Source of the DNA: Macquaria australasica | Taxonomy: Eukaryota > Chordata > Actinopteri > Centrarchiformes > Percichthyidae | Length of the DNA stretch: 64,000 bases | NCBI GenBank assembly: GCA_005408345.1 | Contig: SEMN01000158.1 | Coordinates: forward strand, 806,001 to 870,000 | Direction of reading: 5' to 3' | In this document: positions 14,601 through 26,455 of the stretch, in pieces | Position numbering within the stretch: position 1 is the first letter of the stretch | Layout: each line of letters begins with the position of its first letter | Notes under the pieces: generated by a model | Told to the model about the DNA's origin: nothing | The model's database searches: none | Seen by the model: only the letters and a program-made list of their open reading frames with translations | Position numbers and translations under genes: made by a program

Positions 14601-17600
14601 TAAATATACTGTAAGGATGTGTATTTGCAGGAGAAGTCCAAAAAAGAAAATCCAATGAGACTAAACATTTCCAAAAGTTTTTCCAAAGGATGTTTTACTG
14701 AACAGTGGGTAATTCAATAAAAGTACGACAAGGTCAGAAAAACAACCCTATTTCCATATTCTGCCAAGAATACCCTTTGTGACAAATTATATCACACAGC
14801 CATTAAGTGCTATTTTGACACCTGGTCCCTTGGTTTTGTAATTAACCTGGAAAGCAGCTCACCGCTCTGCTCTGGTCAAGGTTACTGCACTGAAAATAAT
14901 ACTGCTGCTAGCCACAGAAATACTACATTACTATTAAAAGTTGTTTTGATTACATGTTACGTGTTTGAATAGTTAATGCTCTTGCTCACGTCAAACTGAA
15001 CCCGATATGTATAACCACTTTAGTGAAATAAGAACTCCACATCATGGCCATAAGTATGTGGACACCCTAACATTACACCAATATGTGACTGCTGAACATC
15101 TCATTCCAAAACCGTGGGCATTAATCTGCTGCTATAATAGCCTCCACTCTTCTGCTTTCAGGCTTTCCACCAGATTTTCGTCCCATTCAGCCACAAGAGT
15201 GTCAGTGAGGTCCAACAGTGATATTAGATAATAAGACCTGGATCACAGTCGGCGTTCCAGTTCCAAAGGTGCTGGATGGAGTTGAGGTCAGGGCAAGTCA
15301 AGTTCTTTCACGTGTCATGTTGAAACAGGAAAGGGCCTTCCCCAAACTGTTGCCACAAAGTTGTAAGCACACTATTGTCTAAAATATAATTGAATGTTTT
15401 AGCAATAAGATTTTAGAATAATAAGCCCAAACCACGAGAAACATTCCTAGACCAAAAATATGCAGACAAGAAAGACGTGTCCGCATGCATTTGGCCATGT
15501 AGTGTTACTCTGAATACTAACATTTTCCTCGTGTGAACAACTTAGCTAACTATTACGTCTGGTAAAGAATTTAGGAATACACCAGGCTTGATATTAAAAC
15601 CTCACTAACAGTAGAAGTATAAAAAATTAAAGGACATTGTTTAAAACCACCCAACATGTGGATGACTTCAGCAACATTTTCATCAATCAAATGTTAGTTG
15701 ACATTGAATTATAATGCCTTAATCTGAATGGATTTGGAGTTTAAATATAATACAGGAATCAACTAAAATGAAATGTAACTAAAATAAACTTACTTTGGTA
15801 ACATTTTTGTGAATGAAACCCATACACGGAGCAGAACAGGTAGCCTCCTCATGAACAGGTGGCATTAATCAGGCTGAAACCCGCAATTAATGGGTGAATG
15901 AATAAAAGTTTGTGCAGTTAAAGAGTCTGGTCAATTCGACTTGGAACCCTCGTATGAGTAAACCTCACAGAAAAAAGTAAGAGAGAATATGAAAATGTTC
16001 TTGCAACTTCTCTACAAAGATAATCAGTTCACTATAAAATCAACTCAAAAATGCCGGTCAAGGCCACATTATCTTCTTAACCATTCAGGTTATTGTGGTT
16101 CAAGTAAATTGGCCCAGTCAGTATACTGTACTGTATGTTGCTGGTGCAGACGGTATCAAGGTATCAAGGTAAGGAAGTTAACACCACACATGCATGAGAC
16201 AGACATGTTACACGCTAGTTTACAGAGCTTTTCTAAACATTTATGATTGTTTCTAATCAGTTCCATGAGGTTACATGTACAGGTATCAATTATAGAATTA
16301 CCAACAGGGTTACAGGCAAGTGAGAGCAGGGCTAGAAAATAAACTTCATAAAGTACAAATAACATAAAATATCAGGATGTTGCTCTTCACCCACATGGAG
16401 TCGCTCAGCCCTCCTCCCTCCATCCTCTTTCACCATCGGACCTTTGGTGTTTGTGAACGCAGCGCCAGGCCTGTACTTGAGTCAGCTAAACACCAGCACC
16501 ACTTCATGTTTGTGGTTCCTCTGTGGTGGTTCCTCTCAGGGGGTTTTGGACTTTCCAAACCCTTTCCCCACCGTCTCCCTCCCTTCATTCCCACTCTGGA
16601 CTTTTCTTGCTCTATAGGGGACTTGTACAAAATGTTATCCTTGGTGACAAACGTGCACTGAATGTCTTGTAACCTCACCGCATCGCTCCATGATGCGATT
16701 TCACATGCAAACAAAGTTGGCCTCTCCACATAAAAATGCATCTATAGATTCAACATGTCAAGCTTTTCTATGTTTCTCTCCCTCGTTAGTTGGTTTGAGT
16801 TATTTTGACCAGAAAATCCCCTTCAAGAACCTCCGCAAATCCCAGCTTTAAGTGAAACCAGGAGTCATGAGATGGGCCCTGCTCCAGATCAGAGTGGAGG
16901 TCTTGACCACAACTCGTAAAGCCAAATGAGTCCCTTTCCAAACCTCTGTTGACATCCAAGCCATTTAGGTGCCCTCTGACTGGAATGTGTGGTCTCCTCG
17001 CAAAACTATAAACGCCTGGAATGTGTTGCGGCAGACTGCGAAACTGACGCTATGGACGAGCCATTACAAGAGAATGTTCTTTTATTGTGGTTCGGCAGTG
17101 AAACAGGAGATTTTCGGTGTCACGATCCCATAAACGCATCATGTTTTCTCAGGACTAAACCGTTTTGGACAGGCAGGCTGAGGCACAGGGACAAGCCTGG
17201 TTAGGTTTACAGGGCTTCGAGGGGCAAAGGCCGTGTGCAATATTCTCTAATGCTTTACTTGCTTTTTTACTTGCTCTCAAATTTCACATGATCACCATCT
17301 TACAGGAATTTTACAGAAAGACAGAATAAAGGTAAGAAAAGAAAAAAAGCTTTTCAAAGGAAGTTAAAATATGTGGTTAAAAGTGTGTGGACACCCGAAT
17401 TAAGAATGTAGACCTGGAGCCGGTTGCACCAGCTGTTCGGAAGATCAAATTAGCCTAGACATAACATCAGTGTAAACTAAACTATAACAGGTTGCACCAC
17501 ACAAACTATTTACTATGTAAAGTTAATTGTTATTGATTGTCACTATAAATGTGCATCCAGTAACTGCCAGGTGTAGCTATTAGCTAACGGAACCAACTGA

Positions 17601-19500
17601 CAAAACTAACGTTACCTGTTCAGACTGACGAGTGAAAAAACAGTAATGTTGTTTGATAATGATGTAAATTTTAAATTACATTTCACGAAAATAACACAAT
17701 TAACCTCAAATTACAACTTTATGCCAATAGCATTAGACTAAATGACCAAATAGCGTCAGTTAAGTTAGCATAATCGGGTATTTCCCACTCAATATAATCT
17801 GCATGAACACAGCTTCCTCTGAAACGCACACGTCTCTGTGTATGCAGACACGAGTAAAACACAGTCATAGTCAGAACTGTTAGCTCAAAATATCTCTCTT
17901 GGCCCCAAACCAAAACTACACAGAACACCTTTGGTCTTATCAGTATTAAAGTTGCATAAACAGTATTTCCAATACATCTGAATAAAAGTGAAGAAAACCT
18001 AGTAAAAATAAACACTTCTACTACTACGAACCCAGCTAATAATACCACTTCTTAATTAAGGATTCAGTTGCTGCACATTCAACATTTTTATGTGTATGCT
18101 GCTAGAGTTGGTGTAAAAACAAGTCCAGCAGAAACATTCAGATAACTATCCAAACAAAGATTTAAAAAAAATAAATGAAAAAGTGCACACTGGATACAGA
18201 AAGAACAAGTCGCTCTTATGACTCCTGGTTCTCCTTTCAGTCCAAATTCAAAATGCTTTGACTGTAAATTTATAATGCTGCCACAGCAAAAGAAATGGCA
18301 TTGAAAACAAGAAAATCTCTCTCTTTCTGCACCTCCCCTTCTCTTCTCCCCTTCTCTCACTCTTTCCTTCTCCTTTGCCAGCCATACACCTGTCTCCTCC
18401 TCTCCCCCCTCACCTCCTCTGACTCCCCCCCTCCTCTCCAGGCCTGTCAGGAATGTATGAGGCAGCATGTTTTGTTCTGGTCGGGCAGGGCTGGACCCGC
18501 TCTCACCAAGACTGGAAACCACATTAACAGACCTCCTGTACTGTTTGGCTGAGAGGAGCGCTGTATATGTTCTCGGAGGTAATTTGCTGTATCGTCTCGC
18601 GGTTCGAGGCAGATGATGCTAGGATGATGACTAAACAATAGCAGTCGTAACGCTATTGCAGGTAATGTTGGCTGGGGCTGCTGGGGTGTAAACTAACCAG
18701 TAATTACAGCTGCTAAGCTATGATTGGCTGCACCAACACAGAAACTAAAACGCCATCAAAACAAATTCCAAGGAAAGAGACACCTCTATGTTTTTAAAAG
18801 ATCATCAAAACAGAGGCAAGAATACTGCTAGATTTCAGTAAACAACAATGATAAATACAGGAATAAATCGATCATTTGCCAATTACTGTTGGTAATGAAC
18901 ATGTCAACACTTCTTAACATCTTTTCAAGCTGCTACACCACCTAGGATTTCTTTCTGCTCCCTCTCATTCCCTCTCTGTTATCCCCTCTTCCCCACTGTA
19001 TCCTCCCATCGCTGTCAGCCTTTACGAGCCCTCTTCAAAGCCAGTGGCAGCTCTCCTTCCATGCCATGTTGTGAAAAAGCTCAAATTCAAATGTTATGTT
19101 TTCACTCGCCCTCTTTTAAAGGGGATATTAAGTAAATCTGTGGAAGATTGGCCGGGTCAGAGAACATTTTCTGTTTTATGAAACGGGGCTGCGGTGTGCA
19201 CGCACACACATATAGAGATTTAAAGCTGACTGATCAAAGTCTCACATCCAAGAACAACAAACCGGCACTTTCTCAGGATCCACACTGCCGAGTTTCACAG
19301 CAGATGAGAAGCATATGTGGTCACTGGTGCCCTGTGCAGGTGCCTGCCTGCATGCCACAATGACAGATACTGTTCCTGTCTGCATTTTAACTCTTTTTCA
19401 CACTGGCAAATGCACCCAGGTATTGGTAATGTTTTTTGCATGACAAGGGAGCAGGAAGACATAACACAGAAGAAATCAGATAAATGACTCTACCTTTCAT
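717..19500 (-). CDS. scara3: Scavenger receptor class A member 3, 5' part (partial)
   Basis: Scara3 is a type II membrane protein with a coiled stalk and collagen-like tail; its mammalian relative is induced by oxidative stress and lowers reactive oxygen species. Coding exons in transcript order: 19500-19494, 9683-9648, 8699-8658, 7065-6946, 3643-3563, 2925-2807, 2607-2363, 936-717. All have AG/GT borders and matching phases, giving 290 codons. Residues 1-47 are an acidic, then Cys-containing cytoplasmic tail; about 48-68 form the single membrane helix, ending in AVLASL. Residues 69 onward are stalk, with FRKVD, NCSGC, and a block (QRKADEET, TDWQNYS) that closely matches human SCARA3 QRKTDEET and TDWQNYT. 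The remaining stalk and collagen repeats are outside the window, so this is truncation by the window edge and not a pseudogene. It is divergent from clu. The gene identity is firm; the 7-base first exon is less so. Confidence 0.92.
937..6945. other. scara3 introns between exons 4 and 8
   Basis: Between the exons at 2363-2607, 2807-2925 and 3563-3643 I see no further genes. Positions about 2655-2775 resemble the TAGGGCTGCAA fish repeat (fragment with GAGAATTTGCTGC and AACAAGC). A perfect hairpin lies at 6137-6165. The rest, including 3644-6136, is AT-rich unique-looking intron whose short reading frames have no recognisable homology. Confidence 0.6.
6137..6165. repeat. Perfect 12-bp inverted repeat (hairpin)
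   Basis: The arms CTTTTATCCACC (6137-6148) and GGTGGATAAAAG (6154-6165) are exact reverse complements around a GGGGT loop. It lies in the scara3 intron before exon 5. Its function is unknown; it could be a relic of a foldback repeat. Confidence 0.85.
6946..7065 (-). CDS. scara3: scara3 exon 4, membrane-anchor exon
   Basis: This 120-base exon encodes residues 29-68. It starts with a Gly/Arg-rich stretch containing CMRC (compare CSRC in the human protein), then about 20 hydrophobic residues (VLYGFVAFLIITVAVLASL). It enters in phase 1 after the 8658 donor and leaves in phase 1 at the 6946 donor (TTG then GTGAG). The absence of an N-terminal signal peptide and the Arg/Lys content before the helix fit a type II anchor. 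Confidence 0.93.
7332..7646. mobile_element. hAT-like MITE, TAGGGCTGCAA family, copy in scara3 intron
   Basis: The stretch opens TAGGGCTGCAAG and closes TTTCAGCTCTA, matching the inverted ends of a very common noncoding fish repeat. The interior has the typical AATCGATTATCAAAAT motif. It has no coding capacity. Related copies or pieces are at about 2655-2775, 30839-31015, 35225-36115 (interrupted), 48450-48764, 58237-58490, 58870-59042 and 61340-61652. Confidence 0.7.
8006..8585. mobile_element. Internally deleted Tc1-like transposon with long inverted repeats
   Basis: The element starts CAGTGGGGGAAATAATTATT and ends with its inverse, flanked by TA on both sides (8004-8005 and 8586-8587), the Tc1/mariner target. 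The left (8006 to about 8190) and right (about 8401 to 8585) inverted repeats are about 180 bp long and differ at only a few bases. Near 8371-8400 the plus strand reads ATGGGCAAGACCAAAGAG, the MGKTKELSKD start of a Tc1-type transposase. The reading frame is then lost directly into the right repeat, so the element is nonautonomous. It lies in the scara3 intron between exons 3 and 4. Confidence 0.88.
8590..8649. repeat. (GT)n microsatellite, about 60 bp
   Basis: A pure GT run abuts the right end of the Tc1-like element and stops a few bases before the scara3 exon 3 donor (8658/8657), so on the sense strand it is a CA run just inside the intron. Confidence 0.97.
8973..9440. mobile_element. TTAA-flanked foldback MITE, AGGAACAGTTCAAC family
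   Basis: TTAA at 8973-8976 is followed by AGGAACAGTTCAACATTTTG; TTAA at 9437-9440 is preceded by the imperfect inverse (CCAAAATGTCCAACTATTCT). Inner parts such as GCTTAGCTTAGCATAAAGAC also recur in inverse (AATGCTAAGCTAAGC), so most of the element folds on itself. It is noncoding. TTAA ends suggest mobilisation by a piggyBac-type transposase. A related copy is at 46917-47253. Confidence 0.8.
12628..12654. repeat. (CCCT)n run
   Basis: A short perfect tetranucleotide repeat within a longer pyrimidine-rich stretch of scara3 intron 1. Confidence 0.9.
15038..15505 (-). mobile_element. Degraded Tc1-like element (TGGCCATAAGTATGTGGACA type)
   Basis: The left end reads ATGGCCATAAGTATGTGGAC and the right end is its approximate inverse (TTTGGCCATGTAGTGTT), the ends of a widespread fish Tc1 family. 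Between them are recognisable pieces of the antisense transposase region (for example GGGCCTTCCCCAAACTGTTG), with large internal deletions. No usable reading frame remains. A sense-oriented remnant of the same family is at 32338-32535. Confidence 0.75.
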
Positions 19501-19610
19501 GATTCCTCGCTTTAAACAACTTGTTGTCTATTTTGCTGATGCTCAAATTGATGGTGGCGATATTGCAGTCCTCTTCGCCTTTTTTTCCACAAAGCAAGTG
19601 TCCAGGAACA
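19494..19610 (-). other. scara3: Probable scara3 exon 1 (5'UTR plus ATG AAA G)
   Basis: Exon 2 at 9683-9648 has no in-frame ATG, so an upstream coding exon is required and must end in phase 1. On the minus strand, 19500-19494 reads ATGAAAG followed by GTAGAG. Joined to exon 2 it gives MKDSYGGYENQLFK; human SCARA3 also begins Met-Lys. The upstream limit shown is arbitrary: I cannot place the transcription start or a further upstream exon. The donor is only moderate. Confidence 0.55.
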
Positions 19611-20051
19611 GCAATTTAAATTTGAGGTGCCATCAAACTCATTTGTGAAGCATTTTTCAGGGTTTTCAAAGAAAGAAGAAAATCCCAAAATGTCTTACTT
19701 CCACAGATTTGAAAATTGGTTAATAACAAGTAAACACTGCAGGATCAGCCACACTGAATGTTATTCCATACGGGCAAAAAAAAAGCACCTCTGCAACCTG
19801 AAAAACAGTCTGATTTCTAGATTATTTCAAATATTCTTGCAAGTCTATCAGTGCTGAAGGAAACTGGTCAAAGGTCCCATTAAGTTTTGAACATGTGTGT
19901 TTGCTTGCAGCTTTCTGGCATCATCCCTCTCCCATCCAGAGCCTGAGGAAACTGAACCTCCTCATACAGAAACCATGTGCAACTTTAGAGAAGGAGGGAG
20001 GGAGGAAATGGAGCGAGAGGGGACGAAGAGAAAGAAGAAGGTTGGTAAGAA

Positions 20052-20061
20052 AGACAGAGAG

Positions 20062-20097
<36 letters not shown>

Positions 20098-20338
20098 GAG
20101 GGGAACAAAGAAACTGGAAAATGAGGGAGGGACTGGAAAAGGGACAGGGTGAAAAAAAAAAGAAAAGGGAGAAGGGGAGGGAGAGGGAGCGAGGGTCCGT
20201 GTGTTTTGTTGAAAGTCAGTTTCGTGGCCGAGGCTAATTGCTAACAAATGTTTGAACATTGTGGAGTGTGCACCTTGAATATCTGTGGCCTTGGCCTGCA
20301 AGACAGGAAAATAGTTTCTGTGAACACACACCTACACA

Positions 20339-20369
<31 letters not shown>
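20052..20369. repeat. GA-rich and CA microsatellites
   Basis: A near-pure GA run at 20052-20094 lies in purine-rich DNA that continues to about 20195, and a pure CA run occupies 20349-20369. The reading frames here are repeat artefacts. Confidence 0.9.
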
Positions 20370-22284
20370 GTCAAAGCTATAATCCCTATCTGGCACCATC
20401 TTGCCGTCTTCTCAGCCTGCTCCCGCTAACCTCGACTACCAGTGTGTAAGTCTCAACAGCAGGTGTAATTTTCTCACCAACACACACGTCCGGCCATCCA
20501 GCTGACGAGGCAGCTCCAGGCTGTCTGGTTTTGTGGATTTTCAGTGCCTTTATTTCCTCTCCTGCACTCACTATGACACTTTAATATAGTTACATACTGC
20601 AAAATGAGAAGATGACTGTATATTGTGGCTTCTAGTGGGTTATACTCATCCACAAAATGTGAACACAACTCTGCTGCTTGTGTGTTTTCAGAGAGTCTTT
20701 CCTTTAATATATAATACATTTTATACTTCAAAATGTAAGCTTTGTTTCGTGTTGTGTAGCGAAGCCTTGTTTAAACCCACAGAGCATTATTTTATACTCT
20801 AGTAGAGATCCCAAACTTTGCAAAGATACCAAATATGTCAGGCTGAATTCTGAGGTAAAGTTTATAAAATGCTGCACTAAAATATTTCCATTTGATGGGA
20901 TGACGCAGCCAATAAAAACCATGAAGTCTTGTTTTGAATATTTCACTCAATGTAAACATCATATATCGTCAATGAAGAGCTGAAACGAGCTGACACAGAA
21001 TATATGTGATACTGCCAGACAGTGTAGAATACAATTATTTCGACAACAGTGAGGCTACATTAGGGTGTTAAAAAATATATCATTCAGAACATAAAGTTCT
21101 CTCTTAGTACAACCTATAGTGCACACTTTATAAAGGGCTTGATTGTTAACAAATCATTTATTAATCCCTAATTAATCAGTAATAAGATATTAATATAGAC
21201 AACTTTTGGCATGCCTGGTTATCAGAATGGGAAAAAATCAAGATCTCTAATTAATCACTAATTAATAGTTATAACTGAAGATTTGGTGTCAATTTGGTGT
21301 TTATAAAGGGTCATGACTCTGTTAACTCAACCCTTACGCTGCAGGAGGATACAGACCAGCCAAAGTTGATTGTTCACAACCTGGCAACACAAAAGATATT
21401 ATTAGTTAGAGTAGTCATGTGCACATCCAGAAAACCTCAGTTGGAAAGGTGCTGGATACAAAAAAAATCAATCAAATTGCAATACAAGGAATATATGCAC
21501 ACAAGAATCACAGCTGCCATTGCAGATCTTCCTCAGGTAAATACCCACAGGAAGTAAATGAGGGATTTATATATATATATATATAGCAAACTGACTAGTG
21601 ACATCATGATTATCTAATCACATTCATATGTGTGAAGATAACACAAAAGTTATTCTCACAAATGGCTTATTACAGATCAATAAAATATTCATATATTGTT
21701 TATTAATAGTTGAGTCCCCTTATATAGTAAACCCCTCATAGATTATACCTTATTATGAAGAGGGGCCAAAAGACGCACACTGGATTATAGTTTACGTACT
21801 TTCTGTTATTAAACAGTTACAGCCCTACCGTGTCTTCATCAGGCAAATGGCCAAACTAGTAATGCCATGTTGACATTGTGGTCAACCAATCAAGAAAAAA
21901 CTATTTGGATAAACACTTTCCAGCGCTTTCAAGTACCCTGAAGGACATTCCTTGCAGTGATTACTACTGTAGATACTCTTATCTCGACATTTCAGTGCTG
22001 CCAAATTGTTTTGCATTACATCACCATCTCAACTGTAACCAGAGTGAATAATTGCCCTTTTGAGGATTACTTCTACATCCCTGAATGGCTTTGAGGCCAC
22101 AAACTTTTCTTCCCTCTTTTCCCCTACGAGTTATTATGGCCTTGGATGCTACAGTTTGTAAAAATGAGGATTTAATGACCAACATCTTTGATCACAAAGC
22201 CACTGGCCTTTTGATTAGAATGTGAAGTTTCTTAATCAGATTGGTTCATGCACATTCCAACACACTCGTACTCACGCATCCATC

Positions 22285-22348
<64 letters not shown>
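22285..22348. repeat. (CA)n(GA)n compound microsatellite
   Basis: A short CA run passes directly into about 50 bp of pure GA. Confidence 0.95.
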
Positions 22349-22352
<4 letters not shown>

Positions 22353-23163
22353 CAAGTTCCCCTTAATTGGTACCAGAATCATCCAAATGTTTGAAGTTCA
22401 TCTGCAGCCTGTCAGCCACGGGTCGTTCGGTACCACCAATGGGACCAATTAAGCCTGGTGATAATTATGTTTTGTGTTAGAAGCCAGCAGAGCAGCTCAT
22501 TCAGGGCTCTCTCTTGCCTGCATGTGTGTGTTGAAATGTTGAGAGCCATGCCACTGGTTGAGGATTGGCTGCAGACCTACATGGTTTCAATTCACTAGTT
22601 GGGCAATTTAATACTGGAGCAGCTTGGCACATGATGCACACACACACGCACACTGACAAAGTGGAGCAAAACACAAGTTTGCAAAGTGTCACGCAACAGA
22701 TAATTAGCTTAGTCACGCTGGATCTGCTGCTATCAACACTGAACAACGCAGACTCAACATACCTCGAGGACAGAACGTTTTTGCTCCTCATGTGCACTTT
22801 TCGCCTGTGGGATGTTAAAATCTAACTTACGTAAGTTGCTGCCATGTAACATTTTTAAACACACAGACTGGTAACTGCTGAAACAAAGGAAGAAGTAGTC
22901 GGTGGTTGGTAACTTTTATCTCACGTCAGTGGTACTGCTAGACTCAGAGCTGTACACTTTTTTGTACACAATTTAAGACTTGGACTTCAGATGGACGTCA
23001 GATTTAAACCTGTAATAATTGTTTTTGGCCACCTAGAGGCAGCAGAAACAAGCAATACATGCCTATGTACACATCTAGCAGACAAGGAGCAACATTATCA
23101 TAGCTTTTAGTTAGTGAGTCTGACAATGTTACAGGAGTGCAATTCTAAATCAGTAGAGTACTC

Positions 23164-23168
23164 GTATG

Positions 23169-23198
<30 letters not shown>
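23164..23198. repeat. (GTAT)n microsatellite
   Basis: About nine perfect tetranucleotide units. Confidence 0.95.
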
Positions 23199-23199
<1 letters not shown>

Positions 23200-25039
23200 G
23201 TCTGACCCAGTAAAATGCCACAAGAGTAAAATATAAGACAGCAACAGAGACCCCATTTACACTTAATGTGTCTGTTATAGCTCTAAGGACTTGATTTCAG
23301 CTCTGTAAAGAACACTTTTATCACAGCTTTTTTTTTTTTTTTTTTAAACAAAAACAAATGTAGTGTAGTTGTAATGGTCAGCAAGACTTGCACCTTAACT
23401 TGCAGCTGGCTTTTTAAGACTTGTGACTGGACTTGGACTTTCCCCAAAAGATCTAAGAACAGCTGCTGTTATGCAATTAGGACCACGTTTTCCCAAAACA
23501 ACCCTGTTGCTTCTTATTGCAAAGAGGATGCCGTGTCGTTGGTTAAATATCTTCTCTTTGGAACATGTTGGGAGACATTTTTTTTAAATCTCTGTTATTG
23601 TCAGAAACTCTGGACACTTCTGGACACTGGATATCCTACTGTTTTGTTCTTGTTCCACATATACACCGATCATCTGTACAGCTATACAGCAGATTTCCTG
23701 CAGGCAGCACAGGCTGTAAAATCCTGTGACCTGTAGAGGTCAACGCACTTGAGCTGTGGAGAACCATCACATTTTTAGACCAGCAGTTCCAGATCAACAA
23801 CTTCAGGCAATGCAAGTAAAGGGCAAAAACAGAAAAAAAATGTCACAAAGAAGTTCAACTCTTGAAAACTTGTATAAAACTGTATAAAGTTTATTTTGTT
23901 TTAACATCATGTTACTTTAAAAAGTCATCTTCTCTCCAATCCACACAGAATCACATGGCTGCACCATGCAAGCACATGGATAACCTTGTCACATTCACGG
24001 AACTGCTAATGTGATTAAAAAGTGCAGTGAACTTAACTAGTTATACTAGTCAACATCACTACCAACACCAGAAGAAATTGACAATCCCAACATATTAATA
24101 ATGATTAATATAAGACAAATAGGACCCTTTGTTTCACATTTGTCTTAAAAACAAATGCCAAAAAGCAAACATCTTTTAGCATGTTTATCCAGCTGAGGGT
24201 CTTGCACAATCATCATCTTCTAAATATGTTGGACAAAAATAAATAGTGCGTGTGTTGTCCAGAACTGTTTATAAGAAAATGTGGTGTTCCTGTAGCTACA
24301 TTATGGTATTGGCAATTAATCTCAGTAACTATACAGTCCCATCTTAGTATCTTATTTTGTGCATGTATGTAACGAGTAGCATCTCTCAGGAATGTTCACG
24401 CTGCCAGTGAACTTCGGTAAGAGTTCAGTGGGGCTGTAAATCAGCGTAAAGAATAAACACCGCAAAATGCTCCAAGAATCCCATCTCGTGGGCTGCCGTC
24501 TGACAGCAATTTGATCTTTTGCAACAACACCCATCTTGGTTTGATGAAGCTCCATCCGGAGTACGTGTGAAGTAAATAAGTCTCCAGAAATAGAGACAAC
24601 AAGGGAGGAAAAAGAGGAACAAATGACAGACATGAAGTGACAGAAACACTTTTAAAATGAACATCTCTCTCTGAATGCAGAGGAATGTCTGCCCAGTGTC
24701 ACTCCTCACCACGTGATGGCTGTGATTAAAATGCGGTCACATTTCCGTGCCGTGTTTTGAATGGATAGAAACTTTGTTTAATAGATGAAATCAACTAAAG
24801 GTGCTGTTACACCAACAGCCGCTGTTAAATGAGGGACGCTGTGTCATGGCGAGCAGTTTGATTTGTTTACCCACCTATCCTCCCAACCCCCTTCCCTCTC
24901 CCTCCCTGATCCCTGCCCACAGAGCAGAGTTGGCGGCTCTGTTGGTTGGGAGCAGAAGCTCCGACCGGCTCAGCTCCGAGCTTCAGAGCTGCTTTCTCCT
25001 CTGTGGGAGGAGATCTTAACCTGAAAGCCACCACAGCTC

Positions 25040-25049
25040 CTATTTATAG
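25040..25049 (-). promoter_or_regulatory. CTATAAATAG element: TATA box or MEF2 site
   Basis: On the minus strand the sequence reads CCAATACTATAAATAGGAGC. The 10-base core is both a strong TATA box and an exact match to the MEF2 consensus CTA(A/T)4TAG. About 165 bases downstream on the same strand is a possible donor (ATAG then GTGGGT, near 24876), and the intervening DNA is GC-rich. If used, it could be a promoter for a noncoding first exon of scara3. No transcript evidence is visible. Confidence 0.3.
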
Positions 25050-26192
25050 TATTGGTCAGTAAGAACTGGAGACATCATTGTGACATCACATGACCGAGTG
25101 AGAACTGCTGACATCATAAAATACTATGATATGTCATAGTGACCGTATTGCCATGATGAAATGTAGTCATTTTGAATGCTAGACTAGACATAGCCATGAC
25201 TGGAATTGTTGATGCTCCTCTTAACTCTACCTGCAATATTTGATCATTACTTGATGATGTCTTTTGACCCTCAAATCACCAAATCAATACTTGCTCATAT
25301 TCATTTAAAATGAATCTGTTTGTTTCTGATTCTAAACTATATTAAAACACCTTTAAGTCGAATCAAACATGATTTACATTTTGTTGTAGTGCATTCGGCC
25401 TGCTTCTTCCTGCTCCCCCCCTTACCAGACCTAAGCTCTTCATCTCTCCCGCTCTCGTGCTCATATTACACCTTAAATAATAGTTATGTATTCTCTTATA
25501 CACTCGTATACATGTCAGCATGATATGCTTTCAGAAAGCAAAAGTGTCCGTTTCAGTTCATTTAAAATATTTAATTTTACATGTTTTATTATTTAAAAGA
25601 TCTAAAGCAGCCAAACTGAGAACGTTGGAAGTTTAACCATGAGAGCAGAATACCACAGGAAGAAAGCCACTTCCAAAGTAACCGTTTGTCTCAAAGCACT
25701 CGAGTTTATTCATAATTTGACTCAATTCTTTACTGGGTAGGAATATAAATATCCAACACATAGTAACCAATTTAAAATACACAGTAAAATACTGTATATG
25801 TAAACAGTGTTAGGATCTCTAGGGAGGATAAGTTACTGTATAAGAATGGACTTACTGCCACCTTGTGTCACATTGGGCCTTTGCACTGAGGGACAAAAAC
25901 AAAAAACATGCTCTGGCTCAGAACAGTAAAATTAAAACCTTAGTTTTAGTGAAACTAGGAGAATTTTTCTGTCATGGAATAAACTTGTGAAGGTTTGTGT
26001 GGACGTGCTTCACACAGTCAGCCCAACAGAAGTCACTGCTTTGACACAAAATGCATTCAAAGGCCACGTCTTTCAAAATTCATGAACTGTTTTCTCATTC
26101 ATAAATTAAACCACCTCCAAAAGTCTGTTTATTTACAGTCCATTTTGCACATGTTTACATACTATTGTGACATACATCAACATACATCCCAG

Positions 26193-26455
26193 GATGGTGT
26201 CACTTTTCCTTCCACCTTACTCTCCATTCCTCAACCCCACAGAGGAATTATTTTCCTCATGGAGGAAAGTGGGAAGTTTATGACCACTGCCAGCCACATG
26301 ATCAGATGTCCCTCTTGGACGCAATCAATGCTGGATGTCTGGACATATCTGCAGAAGATTGCCAGGGATGGATCAGGTATGCAAAAAGATCCTTTCCCAG
26401 GTGAATTACAAGAGAGGACATGGTGACAAGGTGTGATGTCGAGGAGAACTTGTAG
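26193..26455 (+). pseudogene. Fossil of a DDE (IS630/Tc1-like) transposase C-terminus
   Basis: From 26209 the frame encodes LPPYSPFLNPTEELFSSWRK, the signature around the last catalytic acidic residue of DDE_3 transposases. After a frame change at about 26270 another frame gives EVYDHCQPHDQMSLLDAI and then CQGWIRYAKRSFPR before a stop. Homology is therefore split across two frames and the gene is dead. No inverted repeats were found around it. The 143-codon reading frame at 25995-26426 only partly overlaps the homology and is not a gene. Confidence 0.75.

Larger units (their letters stand above)
9684..19493. other. scara3 intron 1, about 9.8 kb
   Basis: No coding exon was recognised. It holds a possible single TTAA-type repeat end at 10641 (TTAAAGGAATATTCC), a CCCT run at 12628-12654, a Tc1-like remnant at 15038-15505, and pyrimidine-rich DNA at about 18310-18440. 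Reading frames here (for example minus 18088-18522 and minus 16430-16741) are low-complexity or unrecognisable. Confidence 0.55.

Noticed and set aside
18088..18522. 144-codon minus-strand frame in scara3 intron 1
   Set aside because: Dominated by a purine-rich stretch giving Glu/Arg/Gly; no homology, no convincing splice context.
25995..26426. 143-codon plus-strand frame
   Set aside because: It overlaps the transposase fossil, but the recognisable homology is in two other frames; this frame itself has no homology.
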